Shown in pieces: positions 48,933 through 58,496 of a stretch of DNA of 64,000 nucleotides. Each line of letters starts with the position of its first letter. Position 1 is the stretch's first letter. The position numbers were made by a program, and so were the translations under genes. The DNA is taken from positions 37,959 through 101,958 of the forward strand of contig CAIYUN010000051.1 in assembly GCA_903929355.1 (NCBI GenBank). The letters run 5' to 3'. This DNA comes from an uncultured Opitutaceae bacterium. Its GTDB lineage: Bacteria; Verrucomicrobiota; Verrucomicrobiia; Opitutales; Opitutaceae. The notes below the pieces were generated by a model. It had not been told where the DNA came from and did no database searches. It saw only the letters and a list, made by a program, of their open reading frames with translations.

Positions 48933-49610
48933 CTATTCGACTGCCGTCTTCTTCAGCTCCTCGCTGTGGCGGATGTCCCTGGCTTGGGCCAGAAACACCA
49001 TCTCCTCTGCGATGTTGGAGGCGTGGTCGGCGATGCGTTCAAGGGATTTGGAGATGAACATGAGCTCCAGCGCCCGGCTGACCGTCGCGGGGTTTTCGAT
49101 CATGAAGCTGGTGAGCTCGCGGTAGAGCTGGCGATTGAGCTGGTCCACCTCGGAGTCGCGTTTCACGATGGCGATGGCCCGGTCGGGCTCGAGGTGCAGC
49201 AGGCAGTCGAGGGCGGCGCGCAGCATCTCGACGGCGATTGCCGCCATGCGCGGGAGGTCCACATACGGCTTGAGGGGGGGCAGGGCGGCGAGCTTGACCG
49301 CGCGTTTGGCGATGTTGCTGGCCTCGTCCCCCACGCGCTCCAGATCATGGCTGGCCTTCATCCCGACGATGACCAGACGCAGCTCGGTGGCCACCGGCGC
49401 GCGGAGGTTCATGTACCGGATGGCCTCGTCGTCGATCTGCAGCTCAAAATTGTCGAGTTCGTCGTCCGCGGCGATGACCCGGTCGGCCAGGGCGATGTCG
49501 CCAGTGACGAGCGCCTTGACGGCGTCCTGCACCTGCCGCACGGCGGTTTCCCCCATCAGGATCAGGTGGGAGCGGAAAGTCTCAAGCTCTTCGTCGAAAA
49601 AGCGTTTCAT
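48933..49610 (-). CDS. phoU: Phosphate-signalling protein PhoU
   Basis: Cytoplasmic regulator (225 aa) linking the Pst transporter to PhoR-type kinases. Two three-helix PhoU repeats are visible, each with the metal-binding pattern: DLERVGDEASNIAKRAV in repeat one and SLERIADHASNIAEEMVFL in repeat two. Length typical. Starts at 49610 after CTTTCCCTC. Last gene of pstC-pstA-pstB-phoU, 92 nt after pstB. No phoB or phoR gene in the window. Confidence 0.95.
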   Translation of the reverse strand: MKRFFDEELETFRSHLILMGETAVRQVQDAVKALVTGDIALADRVIAADDELDNFELQIDDEAIRYMNLRAPVATELRLVIVGMKASHDLERVGDEASNIAKRAVKLAALPPLKPYVDLPRMAAIAVEMLRAALDCLLHLEPDRAIAIVKRDSEVDQLNRQLYRELTSFMIENPATVSRALELMFISKSLERIADHASNIAEEMVFLAQARDIRHSEELKKTAVE

Positions 49611-49702
49611 GAGGGAAAGGGGAAGTTTGGCCACAAAACCCGCGAAACACACGAAAAAGATGCGCGCTTCGGGGTGGTGAGGGAAGTCTGGGCGGTTGAT
49701 CC

Positions 49703-50575
49703 TCAGCCAAAGCGGCCGGAGACGTAGGCCTCGGTCTGGGGGTTGGCCGGGTTCATGAAGATGGTGCCGGTGTCGGAATACTCGACAAGCTGACCCAGGT
49801 AGAAAAAGGCGGTGCGGTCGGAACAGCGGGCGGCCTGCTGCATGTTATGGGTGACGATCACGATGGTGAACTCGCGCTTCAGCTCATGGATGAGGTCCTC
49901 GACCTTGGCGGTGGCGATGGGGTCCAGCGCGGAGCAGGGCTCGTCCATGAGGATGACATCCGGTTCGACGGCGATGGCCCGGGCGATGCAGAGGCGCTGC
50001 TGCTGGCCGCCCGAGAGACCGAGGGCGCTCTCATGGAGGCGGTCCTTGGCCTCGTCCCAGAGCGCGGCGCCGCGCAGGGATTTCTCGACCACCGTGTCGA
50101 GCGTGGACTTCTGGCGGACCCCCGCGATGCGCAGGCCGTAGGCGACATTCTCATAAATGGACTTGGGGAACGGATTGGATTTTTGGAAAACCATGCCGAC
50201 GCGCTTGCGCAGCTCGATGACATCGAGGTTGGGCGCGTGGATGTCCTGGCCGCCCAGGAGGATGGTGCCCTCGAGGCGGGCGCCGTCCACCAGGTCGTTC
50301 ATGCGGTTGAAACAGCGGAGCAGGGTGGACTTGCCGCAGCCGGACGGACCGATGAAGGCGGTGACCCTCTTCTCGGGGATGTCGAGGGAGACGGAGTGGA
50401 GGGCCTGCTTGGCGCCGTAGAAGAAATTGACCGAGCGCACCCGGAGTTTGACCGGCGGGGGCGCCACGGCGGCGGGCGGACCGACCGCAACCACAGGCCG
50501 GGCGGGCAGCGGGACGGGCGGGACGGCGGGTCGGGGAGGTTCCATGGTCGGGACAGGGACAGCGAGGAAAGGCAT
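49703..50575 (-). CDS. pstB: Phosphate ABC transporter ATP-binding protein PstB
   Basis: ATPase of the high-affinity phosphate importer (290 aa). Motifs: Walker [11 protein letters not shown]-loop [19 protein letters not shown], signature LSGGQQQR, Walker [14 protein letters not shown], switch His in [22 protein letters not shown] Pro-rich N-terminal tail of ~40 residues ([21 protein letters not shown]) precedes the domain; the start could instead be 50545 (MEPPRPAV). Two nucleotides downstream of pstA, so translationally linked. Confidence 0.96.
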   Translation of the reverse strand: MPFLAVPVPTMEPPRPAVPPVPLPARPVVAVGPPAAVAPPPVKLRVRSVNFFYGAKQALHSVSLDIPEKRVTAFIGPSGCGKSTLLRCFNRMNDLVDGARLEGTILLGGQDIHAPNLDVIELRKRVGMVFQKSNPFPKSIYENVAYGLRIAGVRQKSTLDTVVEKSLRGAALWDEAKDRLHESALGLSGGQQQRLCIARAIAVEPDVILMDEPCSALDPIATAKVEDLIHELKREFTIVIVTHNMQQAARCSDRTAFFYLGQLVEYSDTGTIFMNPANPQTEAYVSGRFG

Positions 50576-50577
50576 GG

Positions 50578-52242
50578 TCAGAAGGCGCCGGTGTGGTATT
50601 TCCGGCGAATGCGGTCGCGCAGCAGGATGGCGAACAGATTGAGAAAAACGACGATGGCGATGAGAAGCAAGGTCGTGGCATAGACCATCGGCTTGGCCGC
50701 CTCGATGTTGGGCGACTGGAAGCCCACATCATAGATGTGGAAGCCGAGGTGCATGAACTTGCGGTCCAGGTGAACGAACGGGAAGGTGCCATCCACCGGC
50801 AACCCGGGCGCGAGCTTCACCACGCCGGTGATCATCAGCGGCGCGACCTCGCCCGCGCCGCGCGCCATGGCGAGGATGACGCCGGTGAGAATGCCCGGGA
50901 CCGAGGCCGGCAGCACGATATGGAGGATGGTCTGGAACTTGGACGCGCCGAGCGCGAGGGAGCCCTCGCGGGCGCCGCGCGAGACCGCGGCGATGCTCTC
51001 CTCGGTGGCGACGATCACCACGGGCACGGTGAGCAGGGCCAGGGTGAGGGAGGCCCAAAGGATGCCCCCGGTGCCAAACGTCGGGACATGCAGGGCGGTC
51101 TGGGCCGGGAAAAACGCGCGGTCGATGCCCCCGCCGATGAAGTAGATGAAGAAGCCCAGCCCGAAAACGCCGAACACGATGGACGGCACGCCGGCGAGAT
51201 TGTTGATCGCGATGCGGACGAGCCGCACGATCAGGCCCTGCCGGGCGTATTCGCGAAGATAGAAGGCGGCCACGACCCCGAAGGGCGTGACCACGATGCT
51301 CATGATGAGGGTCATCATCACCGTGCCGAAGATGGCGGGGAACACCCCGCCCTCGGTGTTGGACTCGCGCGGCTCGCCATAGACGAACTCGGCGGCCCGG
51401 CCGAGATAATGGCCGATTTTCCGGCCGAAACCCATGGCGTTGGGCTTGAAGGCGCGGACCACGCTCGCGAGCGCGATTTTCTTTTCCTTCCCGTCAATCG
51501 TGGTGAACACCGCCTGCGCGGCCACGGACTCGACGGCCAGGGCCTCGGCCCGGGCGCGGAGGGTCTCATACCGCGCCTGGAGCGCGGCGAGGTCGGCGGT
51601 CACGGTGGCGGCCAGCGCGGGGTCGATGGGGGAGCCGAGGCCGCCGGCCGCGAGCTGGGCGGAGACGAGGCGGAGCTTGGCGTCCTGGATCCGGGCGTTG
51701 AGCGCGCCGATCTCGTCCCGCTGGAGGGTGGTGGCCTGGGCGGCGAGGTCCCGCGCACCGGGCTGGAGCGCGAGGAGCTGGTCCCAGGCGGCGGGGCCGG
51801 TGGCCGCCACCCGCCCGCCGACCTCGAGACGCTGGAGGAAGCCGAGGAAGTCGCCATTCTCCTGGCGTTCGACCTCGACCGCGTCGTCCGGTGCGCGGTA
51901 ATTGGACAACTGCGCGGTGGGCACCCAGATGAAGTCAAAGTTGTAGAGCTCCCGGTTGCCGACGCGGAACTGGGTCTGGGCGGGCGTGGCTTTGTGCGCG
52001 GGCTGGGTGGCCGTGAGGACCCCCAGGAGCGGCGGTCCGCCAGCGCGGTCCACCGCGGTGAGCGGGAAAGGCCAGAAAAACGTGAGCCCATTGAGCACGA
52101 CGAGGAGCAGCAGGCCCGTGATGAGGAGCACGGCGAGGCCGAGCGCGCCGCCGCTGATCCACAGGAGATGGTCGCCGCGCCGGAAAAGCTGGGCGATGCG
52201 GGTCGGGGCCCGGGCAGGTTGCAGGAGGGCGGGAGACGTCAT
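50578..52242 (-). CDS. pstA: Phosphate ABC transporter permease PstA, long form
   Basis: Inner-membrane permease (554 aa), nearly twice the E. coli PstA length. After the first TM ([28 protein letters not shown]) there is a ~240-residue periplasmic insertion, mostly helical ([28 protein letters not shown]). The normal transport core follows: [50 protein letters not shown], the coupling-helix EAA-like loop [26 protein letters not shown]. Long PstA forms pair with the long PstC seen next to it. Start at 52242 (MTSPALLQP); 4 nt after the pstC stop. Confidence 0.93.
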   Translation of the reverse strand: MTSPALLQPARAPTRIAQLFRRGDHLLWISGGALGLAVLLITGLLLLVVLNGLTFFWPFPLTAVDRAGGPPLLGVLTATQPAHKATPAQTQFRVGNRELYNFDFIWVPTAQLSNYRAPDDAVEVERQENGDFLGFLQRLEVGGRVAATGPAAWDQLLALQPGARDLAAQATTLQRDEIGALNARIQDAKLRLVSAQLAAGGLGSPIDPALAATVTADLAALQARYETLRARAEALAVESVAAQAVFTTIDGKEKKIALASVVRAFKPNAMGFGRKIGHYLGRAAEFVYGEPRESNTEGGVFPAIFGTVMMTLIMSIVVTPFGVVAAFYLREYARQGLIVRLVRIAINNLAGVPSIVFGVFGLGFFIYFIGGGIDRAFFPAQTALHVPTFGTGGILWASLTLALLTVPVVIVATEESIAAVSRGAREGSLALGASKFQTILHIVLPASVPGILTGVILAMARGAGEVAPLMITGVVKLAPGLPVDGTFPFVHLDRKFMHLGFHIYDVGFQSPNIEAAKPMVYATTLLLIAIVVFLNLFAILLRDRIRRKYHTGAF

Positions 52243-52246
52243 GGGG

Positions 52247-54478
52247 TCACACGGCCTGGTACTTCTGACGGAGTCGCTGGCGGACCACCTCGGCGACGGT
52301 GTTGCAGGCAAAAGTCAGCGCAAAAAGCAGCAGGGCGGCCAGGAAAAGGACGCGGTAGAGCGTGCCCGCGACGGGCGCCTCGGGGATCTCGACGGCGATA
52401 TTGGCGGCGAGGGTGCGCATGCCGTTGAACGGGCTGAAGCTGAGAATGGGGGTGTTGCCCGTGGCCATCAACACGATCATGGTCTCGCCGACCGCCCGGC
52501 CGAAGCCGATCATCACAGCCGAGAAGACCCCGGGGCTGGCCGTGGGCAGGATAATCCGCCAGGCGGTCTGCCACCGGCTCGCGCCGAGCGCGAAGCTGGC
52601 GGACTGGAAGGCCTTGGGGACGTTGGAAAACGCGTCCTCGGAGATGGTGAAAATGAGCGGGATGACGGCGAACCCCATCGCGATGCCGATGACGATGGCG
52701 TTGCGCTGCTCGACCTGCTGGCCGAACTTTTCGAACACCCACTGTTTGTAATCGCCGTGGAAAAAAGCGCTCTCGGCGCCCGGGCCGAGCGCCTGGCCGA
52801 GCCAGATGCCGAGCACGACCAGCGGGATGATCAGCACCAGTTCGCAACCATGGGGGACGAGGTGACGCGCGGCGCGCGGCAGCATCATCCAGCCGACCAT
52901 GCCCGCGGCGATGACGAGCGGGACGGTGAGCACACAGAGGAGGGTGCCCGGCATCATGGTTTCCAGCAGCGGCGCGAGCCAGAGGCCGGCGAGAAAACCG
53001 ATCACCACCGAGGGCAGCGCAGCCATGATCTCCACCGTCGGCTTGAGCCAGCTCCGCAGGCGGGGCGCGATGAACTGCGAGGTGTAGAGCGCGGCCAGCA
53101 CGGCGACGGGGAGGGCAAACAGCAGGCCGTAGAACGAGCCCTTGAGCGTGCCCACGATCAGCGGGACCAAGGAGAACTTGGCCTCAAAGTCATCGGACCC
53201 GCCGGTGCTTTGCCAGACATAGGCGGGGGCGTCATAACCTTCGTAGTGGACCGGGGTGAACAGCATCTGAAAAGAGACATCGGGGTGGGGGTTTTGCACC
53301 GCGGAAAACCGCAGCGCCCCATCGGTGCCGAGCGCGAGCAGGGCGGTGAGCTTGGGCGAGTAGGCGAGGGCGCGGACCCCCGAGGCGAGGCGGGTCGTCA
53401 GCAGGGTGCGCTCCGAGGTGGTGAAATCGAGCTGCACCGTGCCGTCGGCCGCCCCGACCGCGAAACCCCGGTCGCGCCCCGATGGCTGAATCCAGGTCAC
53501 GGCGGCCGGCAACGAGGCAAAGGTGTGGATCCGGTGGACGGGCCGGAGGGTGTCGGTGGGCTGCTCGCGGACGCCGGACCAGGACTCGACCGCCCCATTG
53601 GCGAGCCCGACGATCAACGCGGAGTCGCCGATGGCATAGTCGAGGGCCGTGATGTTCGCGGGAAAATCATAGACGCGGAAGGGTGTGGCGCGATTGTCGG
53701 CCAGGTAGTATTGATAGAGCTTGCGGGCGTCGGTGGCGACGAACAGCCGGTTGCCCTCAAAATCAACGGCCAGGCCGTTGATCCGGCCGGCGAAAGCGCC
53801 CCCGACCGGCTGGGGTGGATCGGCCGGCGTGTCCTCGGAGAACCTGCCGCAGAACACGCGCCCGTCGGCGGTGGCGGCAGCATAGAGCCAGTCGCCATTG
53901 GCGTTCTGGCGGGCGTGGACGGCGGTGACCGCCACGCCGGGCGCGACGCCGACGACCGCGATCTGCCGGGCGGAGACCTTCACGGTTCGCCCTGATTTGC
54001 CGTCGTAGACCGCCGCAAATCTGGTCTCGGCGAAGATCACCCGGCCGTCGGCGGTGCCCACCAGAAGCTGGTCGCGGGTGGGGGTGCGGTAGGCGGCGGT
54101 GGCACGGGTGCCGGCGAGGGCGGGCAGCGGCATCCCGGAGCGGGGTTGGCGGGTGGCGGTGTCGAGAAAGCGGATGGAGCCAGTGGTGGCGTCGAGCCAC
54201 CAGACATTCGACTCATATTCATCCACGCCGAGCGCGAGCACGGCGGGGTTGTCGGGGAGGGGCTGCTCAAAAACGACCTGCTGCCGGGCCCCGCGGAACA
54301 AGGGCAGCGTCTCGGCGGCGATGAACACAAAGATGAGCGCCACGATGGCAATGATGCCGACGCCGCTCGCACGGATGACAAGGTTGGCCGTGCGGTCCAC
54401 CAGACGAACACGGCGCGAGACCGCCTTGGCGACAAGGGACCGCGGGGGCGTGGTAGTGGGTGGCGGCAAAACGGGCAT
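52247..54478 (-). CDS. pstC: Phosphate ABC transporter permease PstC with periplasmic beta-propeller
   Basis: Permease of 743 aa; E. coli PstC is about 320. TM1 (LVIRASGVGIIAIVALIFVFIAAETL) is followed by a ~400-residue periplasmic WD40/PQQ-like propeller (NVWWLDATTGSIRFLDTATR, VGTADGRVIFAETRFAAVYDGKSG, GAVESWSGVREQPTDTL, LALGTDGALRFSAVQNPHPD). Then the usual core: LIVGTLKGSFYGLLFALPVAVLAALYTSQF, IMAALPSVVIGFLAGLW, and the coupling loop FSNVPKAFQSASFALGASRWQTA. This long form is known in Pseudomonas and others. No pstS precedes it. Start at 54478 after GTTTCCGCC. Confidence 0.93.
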   Translation of the reverse strand: MPVLPPPTTTPPRSLVAKAVSRRVRLVDRTANLVIRASGVGIIAIVALIFVFIAAETLPLFRGARQQVVFEQPLPDNPAVLALGVDEYESNVWWLDATTGSIRFLDTATRQPRSGMPLPALAGTRATAAYRTPTRDQLLVGTADGRVIFAETRFAAVYDGKSGRTVKVSARQIAVVGVAPGVAVTAVHARQNANGDWLYAAATADGRVFCGRFSEDTPADPPQPVGGAFAGRINGLAVDFEGNRLFVATDARKLYQYYLADNRATPFRVYDFPANITALDYAIGDSALIVGLANGAVESWSGVREQPTDTLRPVHRIHTFASLPAAVTWIQPSGRDRGFAVGAADGTVQLDFTTSERTLLTTRLASGVRALAYSPKLTALLALGTDGALRFSAVQNPHPDVSFQMLFTPVHYEGYDAPAYVWQSTGGSDDFEAKFSLVPLIVGTLKGSFYGLLFALPVAVLAALYTSQFIAPRLRSWLKPTVEIMAALPSVVIGFLAGLWLAPLLETMMPGTLLCVLTVPLVIAAGMVGWMMLPRAARHLVPHGCELVLIIPLVVLGIWLGQALGPGAESAFFHGDYKQWVFEKFGQQVEQRNAIVIGIAMGFAVIPLIFTISEDAFSNVPKAFQSASFALGASRWQTAWRIILPTASPGVFSAVMIGFGRAVGETMIVLMATGNTPILSFSPFNGMRTLAANIAVEIPEAPVAGTLYRVLFLAALLLFALTFACNTVAEVVRQRLRQKYQAV

Positions 54479-54735
54479 GGCGGAAACGGGCGCGCGGCAG
54501 GCGCGGGCTGACCTTCGGCCGCACGGGGGCGGGCGACAAGGGGGAAGCGCGGGGCGAATGTTAAGATTGGGTGACGGAACGCTGCGGCCGCCCCACGGGG
54601 GTTGAGGCAACATTCCGCAGTAAAATCGCTTGCCTCGCCCCCGGCGGCGCGTGAACACTGTCCCCTGCGCCCCACCTGGCGCCCCGCGCCACCCAGCAAA
54701 CACCTCGCGGGCTCCCGCCCGCTTTTACGGACTAC
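54479..54735. other. Divergent spacer between pstC and the RG-rich protein gene
   Basis: 257 bp. This is where pstS would be expected; no ORF with binding-protein features is present on either strand. I see no clear Pho box (tandem CTGTCAT). GC-rich throughout, no strong hairpin. Confidence 0.5.
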
Positions 54736-56580
54736 ATGGACGATCAAGCCACCAAGGAAAATCCGCCTGCGGATTTCAACAAGATAGACCTGACCCAGCT
54801 CCAGAGCTTCAGCTTCGGAACGCAATGGACACAGGACAAGACCCCGCCGCCCGGCGGATCGCGGCCCCCGCGCGAGCCGCGGCGCGACGACCGGCCGCCC
54901 CGGCCGAGGGAAGGTGGCGGGGGCGAGCGCCCCGGCGAACCACGGCGGGACCGTCGCGAATTTCGCCGGCCGGCCGGTCCCGGCGGCGATGGGCCGCCGG
55001 CCGGCGGCGCGCGCCCGGCTGGCAGTTATCCGCCACGCGGCCCGCGGGGCGACGACCGGGACGGCGGATTCCGCGGCCCGCGGCGCGACGGCGGCGAGTT
55101 TCGGGGCGGTCCCGGGCCCCGGCGCGACAGCGAGATGGACCGCGGCCCCTACCTGAGCCCGTTTTTCAACGTCACGTTCTATCCGGAGGAGACGAGCTTT
55201 GCCACCCTGGTGAAGACCCTGCGCGTGTCCTGCCGCACCGTCGAGCTCTTCGACATCGCGCGCGCCGTGGTGGGCAAAAGCGACCGCTGCATCGCGGTGG
55301 TCCAGCGCCCGCCGATTGAGCCGGCCCCGGGCGCCGCGGCCGCGCCGGCGAAAGCCGCACCCCTGGCGTTTGCCGTCCCGGACAGCCTGCCCTTTGAAAA
55401 CGAGGAGGCGGCCGTGGCGCATGTGTTCGCGCGGCACCTCGACAAGTTCTTTGACGTGACCGAGGTGGAGGTCGAGGCCCCCAAGGGGAACTTCCAGGTA
55501 GTCAACAAATGCGGCGTGACGGGTGCGTTGCTCGGCCCGCCCAACTACCACCGTTATCCGCAGATTATGCAGCAGCATCACGCGGCCAACGTGCGCCTGC
55601 CCTTCGAGGTGTTCCGCGGGCGCATCGAATCGGTGCGCGACCCCGAGGTGATCAACCAATGGCTCGCCCAGATGAAAAAGGCCGTGCGTTACACCTGGAA
55701 ACAGGTGCCGGAAGGTGCGGTCGCCCCAGTGTTCGACTCGCTGGAGGAGGCCCGCCAGCACCTGCTGGCGCAGGCCCGTGACCAGGTGGTCAAGCTGGTG
55801 GAGCATGTGCGGTTTCCCGGCAAACTGCTGGAGTCACTGCCTGTGGGGGAGATCCGCCGCGCCACCGAGGGCGCGCTGGAGCGCCAGCGGCGATTCCCCT
55901 TGGAGACGGCCAACGCCCTGCGGGGCCGGCTGCGCCGGGAGGGCTTCTCGATCTTCAAGAAAGGCTCCAAAGGCATCAGCTATGTGTGCGCGGTGCGGAG
56001 AAAATTTCGCGCCCCCGGCCAGGTGTTCTCGGACAGCATTGGCGCGCTCATTGCATTCATTGCGGAGCATCCGATGATCCGGCGGAGCGAGCTGCCGGGG
56101 AAGTTTCTCGGTCTCAAGCTGCCTGCCGCCCCGGCCACGGGACCGGCGGAGTCGCCGGCCACGCCGGCGGACGAGTCGGCCGCCCCCACGGAGGCGGGTG
56201 CCGCGCCGGTGCCAGCCGCGGCCACGCCGGCCGCCCCGCATCTGTCGGCGGAGGACCACGAGCGGTTTGCCAAGATGCACGGCGACCTGCGCTGGCTGGT
56301 CAGCGAAGGGTATGTGATGGAATTCATGGATGGCCGGCTGTTCGCGCCGCCCCCGATGGCGGAGTCCCGCAAACAGGAGGCCGAGATCGCGGAGAACGAT
56401 CCGGAGAACTTCCCGGAGGCGGCGGTCCCGGCGGGTGAGGTGACCTCTGAGGCTGCGCCCGAGGCGACGGAGCCCCCGGCGCCGGAGTCAGCGCCCGCCG
56501 CCGCCGAAAGCCCGACCGAGTCGGCGGCCGCGGTTGCGCCGGAAACTCCGGTCGCGCCCGAGGCACCGGCAGCCGGCTGA
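54736..56580 (+). CDS. Uncharacterised protein with RG-rich N-terminus and acidic Pro/Ala tail
   Basis: Protein of 614 aa that I do not recognise, without signal peptide or TM. Residues ~38-135 are disordered and rich in Arg/Gly/Pro/Asp (PRRDGGEFRGGPGPRRD-type repeats), like RGG boxes of RNA-binding proteins. Residues ~140-470 form a folded core: YLSPFFNVTFYPEETSFATL, FDVTEVEVEAPKGNFQVVNKC, LLGPPNYHRYPQIMQQHHAA, QMKKAVRYTWKQVPEG and a possible winged-helix segment ALIAFIAEHPMIRRSELPGK. A second helical piece (HERFAKMHGDLRWLVSEGYVMEFMDG) precedes a ~110-residue acidic Pro/Ala/Glu tail. An RNA-related role is inferred from composition only. Monocistronic or first gene before the MTA-phosphorylase-like gene. 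Confidence 0.8.
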   Translation: MDDQATKENPPADFNKIDLTQLQSFSFGTQWTQDKTPPPGGSRPPREPRRDDRPPRPREGGGGERPGEPRRDRREFRRPAGPGGDGPPAGGARPAGSYPPRGPRGDDRDGGFRGPRRDGGEFRGGPGPRRDSEMDRGPYLSPFFNVTFYPEETSFATLVKTLRVSCRTVELFDIARAVVGKSDRCIAVVQRPPIEPAPGAAAAPAKAAPLAFAVPDSLPFENEEAAVAHVFARHLDKFFDVTEVEVEAPKGNFQVVNKCGVTGALLGPPNYHRYPQIMQQHHAANVRLPFEVFRGRIESVRDPEVINQWLAQMKKAVRYTWKQVPEGAVAPVFDSLEEARQHLLAQARDQVVKLVEHVRFPGKLLESLPVGEIRRATEGALERQRRFPLETANALRGRLRREGFSIFKKGSKGISYVCAVRRKFRAPGQVFSDSIGALIAFIAEHPMIRRSELPGKFLGLKLPAAPATGPAESPATPADESAAPTEAGAAPVPAAATPAAPHLSAEDHERFAKMHGDLRWLVSEGYVMEFMDGRLFAPPPMAESRKQEAEIAENDPENFPEAAVPAGEVTSEAAPEATEPPAPESAPAAAESPTESAAAVAPETPVAPEAPAAG

Positions 56581-56708
56581 AGCGGTGCCGGGTGGGACGC
56601 CGCGCAGGGGTCGCCGCATCTCCAGGGCGAAGGACCCGGTCGGCGGGGAGCCGCCCCCCCCGCGCTTGGCTGTTGCCACCCGCGGGATGTTTCACCGATG
56701 TCGTGGGT

Positions 56709-57407
56709 ATGAAAGTCGCATTCATCAGCGGCACCAGCCTTGCGGGCTCCACGTTGTTTTCGGCCTGGTCGGCCCGCACGGTTGAGACCGGCTACGGCCC
56801 GGTTTCAATCCGGGAGCGGGGCGACCAGGTGCTGCTCAACCGGCACGGGGCCGGCCCCCCGCAGCCTCCCCATGCGATCAACCACCGGGCGAACATCCGG
56901 GCGCTGGCCGACCTGGGATTTCAGGATATTGTGGCGCTCTGCTCGGTCGGCTCGCTCCAGCCCGGGCTGCCGCCAGGCACCTTGGTGGCCTGTTCCGATT
57001 ACGTCGGCCTGCAACAGGGGCCACAGACCTTTTTTGACGACGAACTGCGAGGCGGGACGACCGGCATCGCAAATAATCTCCTGCCGCAGATCATGGCCGG
57101 GCTCACGCCGGAGTTCGCGGTGCAGGCGGGGAAAACCTATGTGCAGATGCGCGGACCGAGGTTTGAGACCAAGGCCGAGATCGGCATCATCCGGCAGTGG
57201 GGCGATGTCGTGGGCATGACGGCGGCGCACGAGGCGGACCTGTGCGGCGAGCTGGGTCTGAACTACAATCTGCTCGCGGTGGTGGACAACTACGCGAACG
57301 GGATCGAGGGGACGACGGTCGGCTTCGCCAACTTCGCCGCCATGGTGCAGGCGAACCGGGCGCGGGTGGACGGCCTGTTCACGCGGCTGTTGGAAATCCT
57401 CGGCTAA
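56709..57407 (+). CDS. MTA/purine nucleoside phosphorylase family protein
   Basis: Cytoplasmic phosphorylase (232 aa) of the PNP_UDP_1 / 5'-methylthioadenosine phosphorylase type, in polyamine-derived MTA or purine salvage. The pattern includes LLNRHGAGPPQPPHAINHRANI, IVALCSVGSLQPGLPPGTLV, the phosphate/ribose segment TYVQMRGPRFETKAEI, GMTAAHEADLCGELGLNYNLLAVVDNYANG. RHG, MRGPRFET and VVDNYAN match MtnP-like enzymes. A little shorter than MtnP (~260-290). The ATG at 56709 gives MKVAFISGTSLAG; upstream track extension rejected. Confidence 0.85.
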   Translation: MKVAFISGTSLAGSTLFSAWSARTVETGYGPVSIRERGDQVLLNRHGAGPPQPPHAINHRANIRALADLGFQDIVALCSVGSLQPGLPPGTLVACSDYVGLQQGPQTFFDDELRGGTTGIANNLLPQIMAGLTPEFAVQAGKTYVQMRGPRFETKAEIGIIRQWGDVVGMTAAHEADLCGELGLNYNLLAVVDNYANGIEGTTVGFANFAAMVQANRARVDGLFTRLLEILG

Positions 57408-57446
57408 CTCGGCTGCCGGTTCGGCGGGCATCCCAATTCAGACAAC

Positions 57447-57463
57447 GTCAACTCATAGTTGAC
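57447..57463. promoter_or_regulatory. GTCAACT-CAT-AGTTGAC palindrome
   Basis: Perfect 7-bp inverted repeat with a 3-bp loop in the spacer between two plus-strand genes. Its right arm supplies a perfect -35 hexamer TTGACA (57459-57464), but no clear -10 follows at 16-18 bp. It may be an operator for the dehydrogenase gene at 57639, or just a hairpin. Confidence 0.4.
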
Positions 57464-57638
57464 ATTATAGCCGCGGCCACTGTTGCCAACCAGAAGCCGG
57501 TTGGTGACCGCGGTTCTGACCGGAGGCCAGGCGGGTGCAAAACCACCCGGTCCACCAGCGGAATGCGCCGGTGGGTGGGACGACTCAAAAGACGGATTGG
57601 ATTTCGTGCCATTCGTGTATTTGGTGGGGGTTCATCCT

Positions 57639-58463
57639 ATGAAAACCATCGGCATTCTCGGACTTGGTCTGGTCGGCAGCGTGTGGGCTCGAAACTATGG
57701 GGAGGCGGGGGTGCTCGCGGGCACCTGGAACCGCACCCCGCAGCCGGATTTTCCGGCGTGGCGGCCCACCGCCGGGGCGGTGGTGGGGGCGGCGGACGTG
57801 GTGCAGATCGTCATCGCCGACCCGCCGGCGGTCCGCGCCGTGCTGGCGGAGATTCTCCCCTTCCTCGGACCAGGCAAGACCGTGTTGCAGTCCAGCACCA
57901 TTGATCCCGCGAGCAGCGCGGAGTTTTACGCGATGGTCACCGGAAGCGGGGCCCGCTACCTGGAGACCCCTTTCACCGGGGGCAAGGCGGCGGCGGAGCG
58001 ACGGCAGACGGTGTTTTACCTCGGCGGGGACACGGCGCTGGTGGCGGAGATGGAGCCGTTGCTGGCGCTGCTCTCTTCCGCCCGGATTCACATTGGCGAC
58101 CACCGGCAGGCCGCGACCTACAAGCTGGCGATGAACCTCAACATCGCGGCGCAGGTGGAGGCGCTGGGGGAGTCGTTGATGATGTCGCGTCGGGCGGGCA
58201 TCGCCGACGATGTGTTCTTCACCGGGCTGGGTCAGAACATCGCCTATTCGGCGCTGATGAAGTTCAAGGAGCCCAAGCTGCGCGCGGGGGAGTTTTCGCC
58301 GCAGTTCTCGGTGAAGCACATGGCCAAGGACATGCGCCTGGCGTCGGCGATCAACGGTTGTGGGGATTTCCCCGTGCTCGACGCGGTGCGGGGGCGGCTG
58401 GCGGAGGCGGTCCGCGCCGGCTGGGCGGACGAGGATTTTTCCGCCACCATCAAACTCCTCTGA
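57639..58463 (+). CDS. 3-hydroxyisobutyrate-dehydrogenase-family oxidoreductase
   Basis: NAD(P)-dependent beta-hydroxyacid dehydrogenase-like protein (274 aa). Rossmann start IGILGLGLVGSVWARN, substrate-binding segment YLETPFTGGKAAAERRQ (in place of the usual DAPVSGG), catalytic Lys region ATYKLAMNLNIAAQVEALGESL with the conserved Lys, and VKHMAKDMRLASAI at the C-terminus. Family members act on tartronate semialdehyde, 3-hydroxyisobutyrate or succinic semialdehyde; the substrate cannot be fixed. The ATG at 57639 follows GGGGGTTCATCCT, one of the few with a G-rich upstream tract. Confidence 0.88.
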   Translation: MKTIGILGLGLVGSVWARNYGEAGVLAGTWNRTPQPDFPAWRPTAGAVVGAADVVQIVIADPPAVRAVLAEILPFLGPGKTVLQSSTIDPASSAEFYAMVTGSGARYLETPFTGGKAAAERRQTVFYLGGDTALVAEMEPLLALLSSARIHIGDHRQAATYKLAMNLNIAAQVEALGESLMMSRRAGIADDVFFTGLGQNIAYSALMKFKEPKLRAGEFSPQFSVKHMAKDMRLASAINGCGDFPVLDAVRGRLAEAVRAGWADEDFSATIKLL

Positions 58464-58496
58464 GCCGGTCACGGCCGCTCTCAGCCTTTTTTTTCG

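Noticed and set aside
54479-54735. A short pstS remnant upstream of pstC
   Set aside because: No frame in the spacer shows a signal peptide or phosphate-binding loop.
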